Shown here piece by piece: positions 1-21,427 of a DNA stretch of 42,243 bases. The position numbers were made by a program, and so were the translations under genes. The notes under the pieces were generated by a model. It saw nothing but the letters and a program-made list of their open reading frames with translations, was not told the origin of the DNA and did not search any database. The first letter of the stretch is position 1, and each line of letters begins with the position of its first letter. The DNA comes from Streptomyces niphimycinicus (lineage in GTDB: Bacteria; Actinomycetota; Actinomycetes; Streptomycetales; Streptomycetaceae): NCBI RefSeq assembly GCF_018883605.1, contig NZ_JAHLEM010000094.1, forward strand, positions 1-42,243. Reading direction: 5' to 3'.

Positions 1-89
1 GCCGCCGAGGTGAGAGATTGCCGACCCCGGGAACCCGACGCCCCCTGCGCGCCTCCCACTAGGGGACGGCAAGTGAGTTGGGGATCTTG

Positions 90-13145
<13,056 letters not shown>

Positions 13146-13161
13146 CGTATCAGCGACCGGC

Positions 13162-13182
13162 GGCCGTGGGCGCCTCACGGCC
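13162..13182. terminator. Hairpin between convergent genes
   Basis: GGCCGTG and CACGGCC form a perfect 7-bp stem with a 7-nt loop. It sits in the 48-nt gap between the ends of the megasynthase and the convergent MFS gene, so it can serve both. There is no U-tract, as is common in actinomycetes. Confidence 0.55.
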
Positions 13183-13213
13183 TGTTGGTGGTCTCAACTG
13201 TTGGTGGTCTCCA
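13182..13213. repeat. 16-nt tandem duplication across the MFS stop codon
   Basis: CTGTTGGTGGTCTCAA (13182-13197) is followed directly by a copy with one change (13198-13213). The MFS stop codon (13194-13196) lies in the first copy, so the last residues of the transporter come from the duplication. Confidence 0.85.
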
Positions 13214-14624
13214 CCTCATCCGCACTTCGCCCTTCGGCGGACCGGGTGCCGCGGTGCTCAGCGCGCAACGCGGTGAGCGTCCCCAAGGCGGTGAGAGCGG
13301 CGAAGCCGAACAGCAGCCAGCGCGCGGAGGAAATCAACGATGGTCCACCGACATTGACCAGGAAGCCGGCGAGCACCGCACCGAACGCGGTGGACATCGT
13401 CAATACGATCGCGATCGCCGCGGCCGCCTTCTCCCCTTCCTGTTTGTCGGTCGTGCTGGCCATCGCAGCGACGGACAGATGGGGCATGGCCAGGCCGATT
13501 CCCGCGCCCGCGATCAGGAGTACGGGCAGCCAGGCGATGACCGCCAGCACCGATGGACCGCGATGTTGCAGCAAGGCCAGCGTGGCGAGCCCGGCGGAGA
13601 GCAGCCCAGGACCGGCCACTCGCAGCCGCCGGACCGCTTGCTCCCGGCGTGCTGAGGAGCTGATCACCTGGATCACCGACCAGCCCAGTGACAGAGCCGC
13701 GCCGAAGAATCCGGCGGCGACCGGCGGAAGGCCGCCCAGTCGCTGGCTGAACAACGGGAGAAAGGTCTCCACCGCGACACCGGAGGCGAGAAGGGCGATG
13801 GTCAGGTAGACCCACCGCAGTGCGGAGCCGGGTTGGTACGTCAGGCGGGGCAGGACGCGCACCCTCGTGCGCCTCTCCGTCCGTACGAATGCCCAGGCCA
13901 GCGCCAGCGCCAGGGCCAGGAACACCGCCATGACCAGCGCATTGGAGAGAATCCCGGCGATGCTCACCGCGCCTGCGGCCCCGATGACAAGCAACAACGA
14001 CCTCGTTGCCACCGGAACCGGGTCTCCCTCGGTACGGCCACTACCCGGGAGAACCCTTGGTACCAACGCCCCCAGCACCACGGAGACAAGGGCCAACACC
14101 ACGAACGCCAGGCGCCAGGAGCCGAATTGCGCGAAGAGCCCGCCCAGAGCCGGGCCGAAGAAATTGCCCAGACCGAACATGGCGGAGATCAACGCGCTGC
14201 CACGTACCCACAGATGGCGCGGCAGTGCCGAATGAATCAGAGCGAACCCCAGACCGGTCAGCAAGCCTGCCCCCAGCCCCTGCACACCGCGGCCGAGGAG
14301 CAGCACCGGCATCACCGGACTCGCCGCGCAGAGCACCGAACCCACGGCGAAGACACCGAAGCCGAGTAAGTAGGAGCCAATGTCGCCGCTCCGGGCGAGC
14401 GTCCGGCTCACGAGCATGGTCGCGACCACTTGGGCGATCAGGAACACGGTCGTGTTCCATGCGTAGAGGCGTTCACCGCCGATGTCCGCCACCGCCGTCG
14501 GCAGCAGGCTCGCGGCCAGATAGATGTTGATGGCGCCCACGAGTACGCCACCGGCCAGCACCACAGCGGTGCCTAAATGTCCGCCAAGTTCCCGCCACGA
14601 CCCGACGCTTCGACTGCTGTCCAT
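13194..14624 (-). CDS. MFS drug-efflux-type transporter
   Basis: This 476-residue integral membrane protein is almost wholly hydrophobic, with about 12-14 predicted membrane segments. The GLGNFFGPALGG stretch matches the antiporter motif C of drug:H+ antiporters, and the family is closest to DHA-type exporters. The start at 14624 is preceded by a GCGAGGA ribosome-binding site; a longer frame to 14666 adds a polar leader without a better site. It converges on the megasynthase gene with 48 nt between them, so export of the megasynthase product or self-resistance is a reasonable inference. Its substrate cannot be read from sequence. Confidence 0.9.
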   Translation of the reverse strand: MDSSRSVGSWRELGGHLGTAVVLAGGVLVGAINIYLAASLLPTAVADIGGERLYAWNTTVFLIAQVVATMLVSRTLARSGDIGSYLLGFGVFAVGSVLCAASPVMPVLLLGRGVQGLGAGLLTGLGFALIHSALPRHLWVRGSALISAMFGLGNFFGPALGGLFAQFGSWRLAFVVLALVSVVLGALVPRVLPGSGRTEGDPVPVATRSLLLVIGAAGAVSIAGILSNALVMAVFLALALALAWAFVRTERRTRVRVLPRLTYQPGSALRWVYLTIALLASGVAVETFLPLFSQRLGGLPPVAAGFFGAALSLGWSVIQVISSSARREQAVRRLRVAGPGLLSAGLATLALLQHRGPSVLAVIAWLPVLLIAGAGIGLAMPHLSVAAMASTTDKQEGEKAAAAIAIVLTMSTAFGAVLAGFLVNVGGPSLISSARWLLFGFAALTALGTLTALRAEHRGTRSAEGRSADEVETTNS

Positions 14625-14703
14625 ATGCGATCCTCGCTCCCGCTGTTGATTCCTGACGGGCATCATGGCGGGGCGCGGGGACCCGGTAATCCGGCAAAAC
14701 GGA

Positions 14704-14719
14704 CGTGATCTGTGTCACA
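14704..14719. promoter_or_regulatory. Candidate Crp-type operator
   Basis: CGTGATCTGTGTCACA differs by one base from the CRP/FNR-family pattern TGTGA-N6-TCACA and fits GTG-N6-GNCAC, the motif I recall for Streptomyces Crp. It lies between the divergent MFS and kinase genes, 94 nt before the kinase start. Single-site matches of this kind occur by chance, so this is tentative. Confidence 0.35.
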
Positions 14720-14733
14720 AATACTCATAGTTG

Positions 14734-14764
14734 ATATGGCTTTTCTCCCGGATAGAGGCCATAT
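14734..14764. promoter_or_regulatory. Inverted repeat upstream of the FGGY kinase
   Basis: ATATGGC (14734-14740) and GCCATAT (14758-14764) form a 7-bp inverted repeat with a 17-nt spacer in an AT-richer stretch before the kinase gene. It could be an operator or part of a leader hairpin. No known motif is recognised. Confidence 0.35.
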
Positions 14765-14812
14765 ATCAAGACTCTCTTGACGCTGAAATCGCCTTCTGCC
14801 AGCGTGCTCGCC

Positions 14813-16330
14813 ATGCCTCGCAACGCAGTCATCGGTGTGGACATCGGCACCTCGAGCAGCAAGGGCGTCCTCGTCGGCCTCGATGGCACACTGATCCGCT
14901 CGGCCACTCGGGAGCACACCCCCGCAAGGCCCGGCCCCGGCCACTTCGAGATGGACGCTGCCGTCTGGTGGCGCGAGTTCGTCGAACTCGCCCGGGAGTT
15001 GACCGCCGCCGCCGATACCGCCGCCGATACCACCGCCCATACCGCCTCTGGTGGCACCGCCGTGGTCGCCGTCGGGGTCAGTGGCATGGGGCCCTGCGTT
15101 CTGCTGGCCGATGAGCGCGACACCCCGCTGCGCCCCGCCGTTCTGTACGGGGTGGACACCCGCTCGGTCCAGCAGATCCAGCGCATCGAGGCGCGGCTCG
15201 GCGCCGAGGAGATCATCCGCCGCTGCGGCTCCGCCCTGACCACACAGGCCGCCGGGCCCAAAATCGCCTGGATCGCGGAGGTGGAGCCCGAGGTCTACGC
15301 GCGGGCCCGGCGGCTGTATATGCCGAGTTCCTGGTTGGTCAGGAAGCTCACCGGAAACTACGTCCTGGACCACCACTCGGCCAGCCAGTGCACCCCGCTG
15401 TACGACACGCTCGCCGGCGAGTGGTACGCCCCCTGGGCCGCCGAGGTCGCCCCCGGCATCGAACTGCCGCCACTGCGCCGGCCCGGTGAGGCGGCCGGGG
15501 CCCTCACCGCCGAGGCCGCCGAGGAAACCGGCCTGCCCGCCGGGATCCCCGTCACCACCGGCACCATCGACGCCTGGGCCGAGGCCCTGAGCGTGGGGGC
15601 GCAGCACATCGGCGATCTGATGCTGATGTACGGCACCACCATGTTCCTCATCCACACCGTGCCCAAGCCGCTGACCAGCCCGTCCCTGTGGGGCACGGTC
15701 GGCGCCCTGCCCGGAACCCGGAATCTGGCCGGTGGCATGGCCACCTCCGGTGCGGTCGCCAACTGGCTGCGGGACCTGTTCGCCGACGGCGACCACGCCG
15801 AACTCACCGCGCTGGCCGCCGAGTCGGGCCCCGGCGCCAATGGCCTGCTGATGCTCCCGTACTTCTCCGGCGAGCGCACCCCGATCATGGACCCGGACGC
15901 CCGCGGAGTGATCGCCGGGCTGACCCTGTCCCACACCCGTGGCGACCTCTACCGGGCCGCACTCGAAGCCACCGGTTTCGGCGTCCGCCAGAACATCGAG
16001 GTCATCGAGGCGGCCGGCGGCGACATCCGCCGCGTGGTGGCCGTCGGCGGCGGCACCCAGGGCTCCCTGTGGACGCAGATCGTCTCCGACATCACCGGCC
16101 GCCCGCAGGAGCTGCGCACCATCACCATCGGCGCCGGTTACGGCGATGCTCTGCTGGCCGCGCAGCTCGTCGGGGACGCCACCATCGAGGACTGGAACCC
16201 GGTGCGTGAGACGGTGACACCCCGCGCCGAGCACACCGGGCGCTACGACGAGCTGTACGCCCTCTACCGGCGGCTGTACCCGGACACCGCCGCGACCGTC
16301 CATGCCCTGGCGGCACTCCAGGAGCGCTGA
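14813..16330 (+). CDS. FGGY-family carbohydrate kinase (xylulokinase-like)
   Basis: This 505-residue cytoplasmic ATP-dependent kinase has an N-terminal phosphate-binding loop IGVDIGTSSSKG (residues 7-18), a TIDAWAEAL segment near 252 with the likely catalytic aspartate, and a SGERTPIMDPDARG segment typical of the family. The length matches xylulokinase/gluconate kinase members. ATG 14813 puts the family core right at the N-terminus. GTG 14804 and TTG 14777 are in-frame alternatives, and none has a strong ribosome-binding site. It stands alone between divergent MFS and co-directional FAD dehydrogenase genes. The natural sugar or polyol is unknown, and its link with the acyl-CoA genes downstream is not clear. 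Confidence 0.88.
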   Translation: MPRNAVIGVDIGTSSSKGVLVGLDGTLIRSATREHTPARPGPGHFEMDAAVWWREFVELARELTAAADTAADTTAHTASGGTAVVAVGVSGMGPCVLLADERDTPLRPAVLYGVDTRSVQQIQRIEARLGAEEIIRRCGSALTTQAAGPKIAWIAEVEPEVYARARRLYMPSSWLVRKLTGNYVLDHHSASQCTPLYDTLAGEWYAPWAAEVAPGIELPPLRRPGEAAGALTAEAAEETGLPAGIPVTTGTIDAWAEALSVGAQHIGDLMLMYGTTMFLIHTVPKPLTSPSLWGTVGALPGTRNLAGGMATSGAVANWLRDLFADGDHAELTALAAESGPGANGLLMLPYFSGERTPIMDPDARGVIAGLTLSHTRGDLYRAALEATGFGVRQNIEVIEAAGGDIRRVVAVGGGTQGSLWTQIVSDITGRPQELRTITIGAGYGDALLAAQLVGDATIEDWNPVRETVTPRAEHTGRYDELYALYRRLYPDTAATVHALAALQER

Positions 16331-16392
16331 GATCTCTTCCGCATCCTGAAAGCGATTCACTTCGGCGATGCCGATGTGTACCGGTCCGATGC

Positions 16393-16421
16393 TTGTGCTT
16401 TGAATTGGATTCGGTTTTGCT
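16393..16421 (+). promoter_or_regulatory. Candidate promoter of the FAD dehydrogenase gene
   Basis: TTGTGC (16393-16398) and TTTGCT (16416-16421) are 17 nt apart, with an operator-like element between them. The promoter on the minus strand at 21160-21188 has the same layout (TTGAGG-17-TTTACT around the same 17-nt element), which supports the call. Confidence 0.45.
16401..16413. promoter_or_regulatory. TGAA-N5-TTCA-type operator, site 1
   Basis: TGAATTGGATTCG matches the repeated half-site pattern in 7 of 8 fixed positions. TGAATTGGATTCGGTTT (16401-16417) recurs perfectly on the other strand at 21163-21179. It lies 77 nt before the FAD dehydrogenase start. Confidence 0.65.
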
Positions 16422-16489
16422 GGGAGGGTCGTCAAGGGCATGTCGTCGCCCTTGGCGAGCCGTCGAGCTCATCGCCGGAGGGGAGTCAC

Positions 16490-17874
16490 ATGCGCGTGGA
16501 GAATGTGGACCTGCTGGTCATCGGTGCGGGTATGGCGGGGTTGACCGCCGGTGCCCGCGCCGTTCGCAACGGTCTGTCCGTCATGGTCGTGGAGATCGGT
16601 ACGGACGTCGGCGGTTCCGCGCGCTTCGCGGGTTACGCATGGACCGCGCCGAGCCATGACGTCATGGACCAGCACAATCCATCGGGAGACACTGGGCTGA
16701 GGCGCGCGCTCGTGGATCGGTTTCCCGAAGGCGTCGCATGGATTCGTTCGCTGGGCGTGGACATCAAGAATGCGCAGCGCGTCCTCAGTTTCGGCCGCGG
16801 GCACCAGTTCGACACCCATCAGTATGTCGACACCTGCCGTCGGATCGTCGCGAAGGCGGTGGCACGGTGCTGTTGGAGACGTGTGCCGAACGGCTGGTGG
16901 TCGAGGACGGGGTCGTGGCGGGGGCGGAGCTGAGACTGGCCGATGGCGCGCGCATGCGCGCGCGTGCCGGGTCCACGCTCATCGCGACCGGCGGGTTTCA
17001 GGGCGATCCGGAACTCCGTACCGCCCATGTGCACCCCCGTGCGGGAGACATGCAGCTCCGCTCCAACTCCTCCAGCCGCGGCGGCGGTTACCGTCTGGCC
17101 ACCCAGGTCGGTGCCGCCACCGGCCACGATGACGCGGGCTTCTACGGCCATCTCATCCCCAGCGGCGTCTCGTTCGCCGACCCGGCCGACTTCGTCGACC
17201 TGTCGCTCTACTACAGCGAGCACGCCCTCCTGCTCAACGTGCTCAACGACCGGTTCGTGGACGAGACGCTGGGCGACCACCTCACGGCCATGGCGTTGCT
17301 GGAACAGCCCGAGAGCCGGGGTCTGCTCATCGCTGACGCCCGGGGCTTCCGTGACTGGGTCGTCGGGTCGTACGTCGAAGGCGCGGTCGCCGTGGACAAG
17401 TTCGCTCTGGCCGGCAAGCGGGGCGGCCGTGTGGGACTCGCCGAAGACCTCGAGGAACTGGCCTACCTCCCGGAGGAATGGGGGTATCGGGGTGAGGCCG
17501 TACGCGACGCGGTCAAGCTGTTCAACGAAGACGCCGCGGCGGGGCTGGAGCCGGTGCCCGGCCGACAGCTCGACCGCCTCCCGCTGGACGAACCGCCGTA
17601 CTACGTGATCGAGACCGTACCGGCCATCACGTTCCCCTTTCACGGTGTGCGCATCGACGACCGGGCCCGTGTCCTGCGCGGGGACGGCGAACCGCTCCAC
17701 GGACTCCTCGCGGCCGGGTCGGACACCGGCGGCCTGTGGCATCGCGCCTACGCCGGCGGCATCGCCTCGGCCCTGGTGTTCGGCCTGACCGCCGCGGATA
17801 CCGCCACCGCCACCACCACCGCCACCACGACGCCGACGGCGGCACGGACGAGAGCGTCACGGGCGACGGACTGA
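16490..17874 (+). pseudogene. FAD-dependent dehydrogenase (fumarate reductase/TcuA-like), frameshifted
   Basis: The product resembles FAD_binding_2 flavoproteins that oxidise or reduce C-C bonds, such as TcuA-like and fumarate-reductase-like enzymes. It starts with a dinucleotide-binding motif VIGAGMAGLTAG, has GGFQGDPELR in the middle and ends with LLAAGSDTGGLWHRAYAGG. ATG 16490 follows GGAGGGGAG. The frame is broken near 16858: reading shifts from AAG GCG GTG to the frame giving GGTVLLETCAERLV. One extra G there would restore a continuous ~460-residue protein, so this is either a 1-nt deletion or a sequencing error. The C-terminus is a Thr/Ala low-complexity tail. Active only if the frame is really intact. 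Confidence 0.8.
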
Positions 17875-17882
17875 CCGCTCGC

Positions 17883-17926
17883 CGCCCCACCACCCGGCTC
17901 GTCCGCCGCGACCGGGTGGTGGGGCG
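17883..17926. terminator. Strong bidirectional hairpin terminator
   Basis: A perfect 15-bp stem (17883-17897 with 17912-17926) and a 14-nt loop lie between the convergent FAD dehydrogenase and SDR genes. Confidence 0.85.
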
Positions 17927-17953
17927 CCGTCCCCGCGACGGGGCGGTGGGGCG

Positions 17954-18724
17954 TCAGCGTGCCGTCCAGCCGCCGTCCACGTACAGCTCGGAGCCGGTCA
18001 CGAAACTCGCGTCCTGGGAGGCGAGGAACGCCACGGCCCCCGAGACCTCATCCGGCGTGCCGAGCCGCCCCATGGGGGTGCCCTCGACCATCGCGGTGTG
18101 ACGGGGAGTGCCCCGCCACAGTTCGCGCGAGAGAGGGGTCTCGATGAAACCGGGATGGACCGAATTGACGCGGACACCGCGCGTGGCCCAGTGCAGGGCG
18201 GCGTTCTTCGTCATCAGCCGCACCGCACCCTTCGCCGCGTGGTACGAGAACTGGCTGCCGAAGCCGCCCACCGTGCCGAAGATCGACGCGATGTTGACGA
18301 TCGAGCCGCCACCGGAACGTTCGATCGCGGGTCCGCCGTGCTTCATGCCGAGCCAGACACCGCCCTGGGTCACCGCGATGACCTTGTCCCAGGACTCCTG
18401 GGTCTCCGTCTCCACGGTGCGCATCTGGGCGATACCCGCGTTGTTGACGAGCACGGACAGGCCGCCCAGTTCGGAGACCACGCGCTCGACCGTGCCGCGC
18501 CACGCCTCCTCGTCGCTCACGTCCAGCGCGAGGCCCAGCGCCCGCGCTCCATCGGCCGCCAGATCCCTCGTCAGCTCCGCTGCCAACTGCTCGCAGCGGT
18601 CGGCGTCCACATCGGTCACCACCACCCTGGCGCCCTCGGCGGCAAGCCGCCGCGAGATGGCGGTGCCTATGCCGCCGGTCGCGCCGGTGACCAGGGCGAT
18701 CTGTCCGGACAGTCGGTCTCGCAC
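17954..18724 (-). CDS. Short-chain dehydrogenase/reductase
   Basis: This 256-residue classical SDR has the cofactor motif TGATGGIG at residues 13-20, NNAG, a catalytic Ser in NIAS and a YHAAK Tyr/Lys pair; it would be NAD(P)-dependent. I chose GTG 18724 because GGAGAAG lies just upstream and the length fits the family. ATG 18757 and GTG 18802 (which overlaps the stop of the upstream kinase gene) are alternatives. It is last in a three-gene minus-strand operon after an acyl-CoA dehydrogenase and an APH-fold kinase. It probably oxidises a hydroxyacyl-CoA or alcohol intermediate, but the exact substrate is unknown. Confidence 0.88.
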   Translation of the reverse strand: MRDRLSGQIALVTGATGGIGTAISRRLAAEGARVVVTDVDADRCEQLAAELTRDLAADGARALGLALDVSDEEAWRGTVERVVSELGGLSVLVNNAGIAQMRTVETETQESWDKVIAVTQGGVWLGMKHGGPAIERSGGGSIVNIASIFGTVGGFGSQFSYHAAKGAVRLMTKNAALHWATRGVRVNSVHPGFIETPLSRELWRGTPRHTAMVEGTPMGRLGTPDEVSGAVAFLASQDASFVTGSELYVDGGWTAR

Positions 18725-18798
18725 GGGCTCTTCTCCGTCTTGCGTGGCGTTTCGCATGGCATCTTCGGTGTCGGTCGCGGCATCTCCGGTGTCAACGG

Positions 18799-19827
18799 TC
18801 ACGGCAGCAGCTCCAGCCCCGAGCGCAGCAGCGCGGGCACCGCGGAGCCGACCCGCTCGAATCCCGTTCCGACCGTCTGTCCCGCCGAATAGCGGGCGTG
18901 GATGCCCTCCGCGATGACGGCGAGCTTGAAACAGCCAAGCGCCTGGTAGAAGGGCAGGCCATCGATGTCGCGTCCGGACTTCTCGGCGTATCGCGCGGCC
19001 ACCTCGCGGCCCGAGGGAAAGCCGGGATTGGCCGTCGGGACGTGGCGCGCCGCGAGGACCGGTTCGCAGGTCCGGTCCCAGTACATGAGCAGCATCCCGA
19101 GGTCGGCGAGCGGATCGCCGAGCGTGGCCATTTCCCAGTCGAGGACGGCGGCGATCCGGCCGAACTCGCCGGGTGCCAGGATGACGTTGTCCAGGCGGTA
19201 GTCGCCGTGCACGATGGCCGGGGCGCCGCTCGCGGGCAGCGATCGGGCCAGCCTGCCGTGCAGTTCGTCGAGGTCGGGCAGGCTCCGCGTGGCGACCTTG
19301 TCCCACTGCCCGCGCCATCGCCGCACCTGGCGCTCCAGATAGCCGTCGGGCCGGCCGAAGTCGCCGAGCCCGACGCCGGCGGCGTCCACCGAGTGCAGGG
19401 TGACCAGGGCGTCCACCAGCGCGTCAGCGGCCCGCCGCGCGTCGTCGGGCGGGAGCGCTGCGGCCTCGTCGCCGTCGCGCAGCACCGTGCCCGCCACGAA
19501 GTCGACGACGCAGAACGGTGCCCCGATCACCTCCGGGTCCGTGCACGACAGTACGGCCCGGGCGACCGGCACCGCGGTGTCGCCGAGCGCCGCGACGACG
19601 CGGTATTCGCGGTCCATGTCGTGTGCGGTCGGTGTCAGCACCCCCAGTGGCGGCCGTCGCACCACCCACCGGTGTACGCCGTCGGTCACCGCGTAGGTGA
19701 GATTGGAGCGCCCGCCCTGAAGCAGCGTGACCGTGAGCGGGCCCGCGCACTCGGGTACATGGCGTTCGAAGTAGCGCTGCAACGCGGCCACGTCCACTCC
19801 GGCCACCGTCGTCCCGGAGCCGGTCAC
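18799..19827 (-). CDS. APH-fold kinase (ACAD10/11- and LvaA-like phosphotransferase)
   Basis: This 342-residue protein kinase-like phosphotransferase has a Gly-rich segment LLQGGRSNLTY near residue 40, catalytic loop HGDYRLDN near 205 and metal-binding DWE near 228. The sequence type is that of kinases paired with acyl-CoA dehydrogenases, not of antibiotic-resistance enzymes. In LvaA and mammalian ACAD10/11 such domains phosphorylate the 4-hydroxyl of a hydroxyacyl-CoA. GTG 19827 overlaps the TGA of the upstream acyl-CoA dehydrogenase, so the two are translationally coupled, which supports joint action. Substrate inferred from family and context only. Confidence 0.85.
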   Translation of the reverse strand: MTGSGTTVAGVDVAALQRYFERHVPECAGPLTVTLLQGGRSNLTYAVTDGVHRWVVRRPPLGVLTPTAHDMDREYRVVAALGDTAVPVARAVLSCTDPEVIGAPFCVVDFVAGTVLRDGDEAAALPPDDARRAADALVDALVTLHSVDAAGVGLGDFGRPDGYLERQVRRWRGQWDKVATRSLPDLDELHGRLARSLPASGAPAIVHGDYRLDNVILAPGEFGRIAAVLDWEMATLGDPLADLGMLLMYWDRTCEPVLAARHVPTANPGFPSGREVAARYAEKSGRDIDGLPFYQALGCFKLAVIAEGIHARYSAGQTVGTGFERVGSAVPALLRSGLELLP

Positions 19828-21026
19828 CGGGCGCCCCGCCGCTCCCGCGCCGCCCGCACCGCGCGCTTGGCGATGGCCCAGCGATGGGTCTCGGATGGGC
19901 CGTCGTAGATACGGAACGGACGTACCTCGCGATACAGCCGCGACAGCGGGGCGTCCCCCGAGATGCCGAGCGCACCGCATATCTGGACGGCCCGGTCGAC
20001 CACCCGGTTGACCGCCTCGGACACGTAGGTCTTGGCGATCGAGGTGTGCTGGGCGGCCGGGCGGCCCTGGTCCAGCTCCCAGCAGGCCCGCCACAGCACC
20101 GCCCGGCCGGTCTCGATGTCGATCTCGGAGTCGGCCAGCATCTGCTGCACCATGCCCAGTTCGGCCAGCGGCTTGCCGAAGGCGGAACGGTCCGCGGCGC
20201 GCTCCAGGGCGATGTCCTGCGCCCGCCGGGCCACGCCGAGCCAGCGCATGCAGTGGGTCATGCGCGCGGGCCCGAGGCGTACCTGGGCATACGCGAAGCC
20301 CTGGTCCACCTCGCCCAGTACGGCATCGTCCGCGACCTCGCAGCCTTCGAAGGCGATTTCGCTGTGTCCGCCGAAGAGGCCCTGGTCCAGGGTGTCGATA
20401 TTCCGGACGAGCTTCATGCCGGGGTTGTCGGCGGCGACGAGGAACATCGTGGCGCCGCCCGGGTCGCCGGGGCCGCCGCTGGTGCGGGCCATGCAGATGG
20501 CGAAGGCCGCCCCGTCGGCGCCGCTGATGAACCACTTGCGGCCGTCGAGCCGCCAGCCGCCGTCGACCTTCGTCGCGGTCGTCGTGAGCGCACGCGGGTC
20601 GGAGCCGGCGCCCGGCGCCGGTTCGGTCATCGCGAAGCACGAGCGTGCCTCACCGGCCGCCAGCGGGCGCAGATACCGCTCCTTCTGCTCCTCCGTGGCC
20701 ACCACCTCGAGCAGATGCGTATTGCCCTCGTCGGGAGCCGCGCAGTTGAGCGCGAGGGGTCCCAGCAGCGAGTACCCGGCCGCCTCGAACACCACCGCCT
20801 GTCCGCACAGGTCCAGTCCGAGTCCGCCCCATTCGGCGCCGACGTGCGGGGCGAACACGCCCGCCTCGCGGGCCGCGTCCTGAAGGCGGCGGCGCAGTGG
20901 CTCCGGCCCGGCATGGACGTTGCCGTCACACGCCTCCTCCTCGGGTATCACCACCTCCCGTACGAACTCGGTGGTGCGCCGTGCGATCCCGGCGACCCGT
21001 TCATCGATCTCGAACCCGATGGGCAC
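19824..21026 (-). CDS. Acyl-CoA dehydrogenase, ACAD11-like
   Basis: This 400-residue FAD enzyme has the family segments CFAMTEPAPGAGSD (substrate/FAD loop), WFISGADGA and the C-terminal IYDGPSETHR. In the last, Asp replaces the Glu of ordinary medium-chain enzymes (IYEGT), as in ACAD10/11-type proteins with DGPxEVH. GTG 21026 follows GGGAG and removes a basic 40-residue extension of the open frame. It is first in the operon with the APH-fold kinase and an SDR, and its promoter carries an operator of the region-2 regulon. It may eliminate phosphate from a 4-phosphoacyl-CoA rather than only desaturate. This is inference. Confidence 0.9.
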   Translation of the reverse strand: MPIGFEIDERVAGIARRTTEFVREVVIPEEEACDGNVHAGPEPLRRRLQDAAREAGVFAPHVGAEWGGLGLDLCGQAVVFEAAGYSLLGPLALNCAAPDEGNTHLLEVVATEEQKERYLRPLAAGEARSCFAMTEPAPGAGSDPRALTTTATKVDGGWRLDGRKWFISGADGAAFAICMARTSGGPGDPGGATMFLVAADNPGMKLVRNIDTLDQGLFGGHSEIAFEGCEVADDAVLGEVDQGFAYAQVRLGPARMTHCMRWLGVARRAQDIALERAADRSAFGKPLAELGMVQQMLADSEIDIETGRAVLWRACWELDQGRPAAQHTSIAKTYVSEAVNRVVDRAVQICGALGISGDAPLSRLYREVRPFRIYDGPSETHRWAIAKRAVRAARERRGAR

Positions 21027-21159
21027 GTTGCACTCCCGAGCTTGGCTACTGCCTACTTGTACGGCGACACTTCGCGTTGCGGGCGCGCGACCGCGTACCC
21101 ACGACGCGAAGCCGGTCTGAAGCGCGGGGGACCGCATCCGGCGCACCCCGCTCCTTACG

Positions 21160-21188
21160 AGTAAACCGAATCCAATTCAGATCCTCAA
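21160..21188 (-). promoter_or_regulatory. Candidate promoter of the acyl-CoA dehydrogenase operon
   Basis: Read on the minus strand, TTGAGG (21188-21183) and TTTACT (21165-21160) are 17 nt apart with operator site 2 between them. The leader to the GTG start is about 130 nt. Confidence 0.45.
21167..21179. promoter_or_regulatory. TGAA-N5-TTCA-type operator, site 2
   Basis: On the minus strand it reads TGAATTGGATTCG, identical to site 1, and the identity extends over 17 nt (21163-21179). It lies between the -35 and -10 candidates, where a bound repressor would block RNA polymerase. Confidence 0.7.
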
Positions 21189-21352
21189 CCGGTCGGGCGT
21201 GTGCCGTTGCGGTGACCCTCTCGCGCGGCGCTCCGCCCCAGGCTGAACCGCAGGTCATGTGCCGTATGCGCGGAGCCCTTCCGGTCTGGGTGTCTGATCG
21301 CGTCCAGGGTCTCTGTCGCGCCCCTGGAGAAAACTCGTATTCGATGGCTAGC

Positions 21353-21365
21353 TGTACTGAGTTCA
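21353..21365. promoter_or_regulatory. TGAA-N5-TTCA-type operator, site 3
   Basis: TGTACTGAGTTCA matches 7 of 8 fixed positions, and the embedded ACTGAGTTCAGT is a near-perfect palindrome. It lies 62 nt before the MHS transporter start. Confidence 0.65.
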
Positions 21366-21427
21366 GTTCTGTAGCGTCCCGGGCGTCGGCAGGGTACGGA
21401 CCGTGCCGCGGGGAAGGGAGCCGGATC

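Larger units (their letters stand above)
21027..21427. other. 401-nt divergent intergenic region with two operators
   Basis: No gene is seen here. It separates the minus-strand dehydrogenase operon from the plus-strand MHS transporter and holds operator site 2 (21167-21179), with its promoter, and site 3 (21353-21365). The middle (21190-21340) shows nothing I can name. Confidence 0.6.

Noticed and set aside
1..89. Possible 3' end of an upstream gene
   Set aside because: One frame is open to a TGA at 88-90 that touches the ATG at 90, but its third-position GC is too low for a real gene here and no family can be seen in so few codons.
14663..16441. Minus-strand open frame of 592 codons
   Set aside because: Antisense to the FGGY kinase, which has clear family motifs; composition is typical of a shadow frame.
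16490..17874. 3-ketosteroid delta1-dehydrogenase
   Set aside because: The FAD_binding_2 fold would allow it, but the GGFQGDPELR and C-terminal GGLWHRAYAGG segments look closer to TcuA/fumarate-reductase-like proteins than to KstD.
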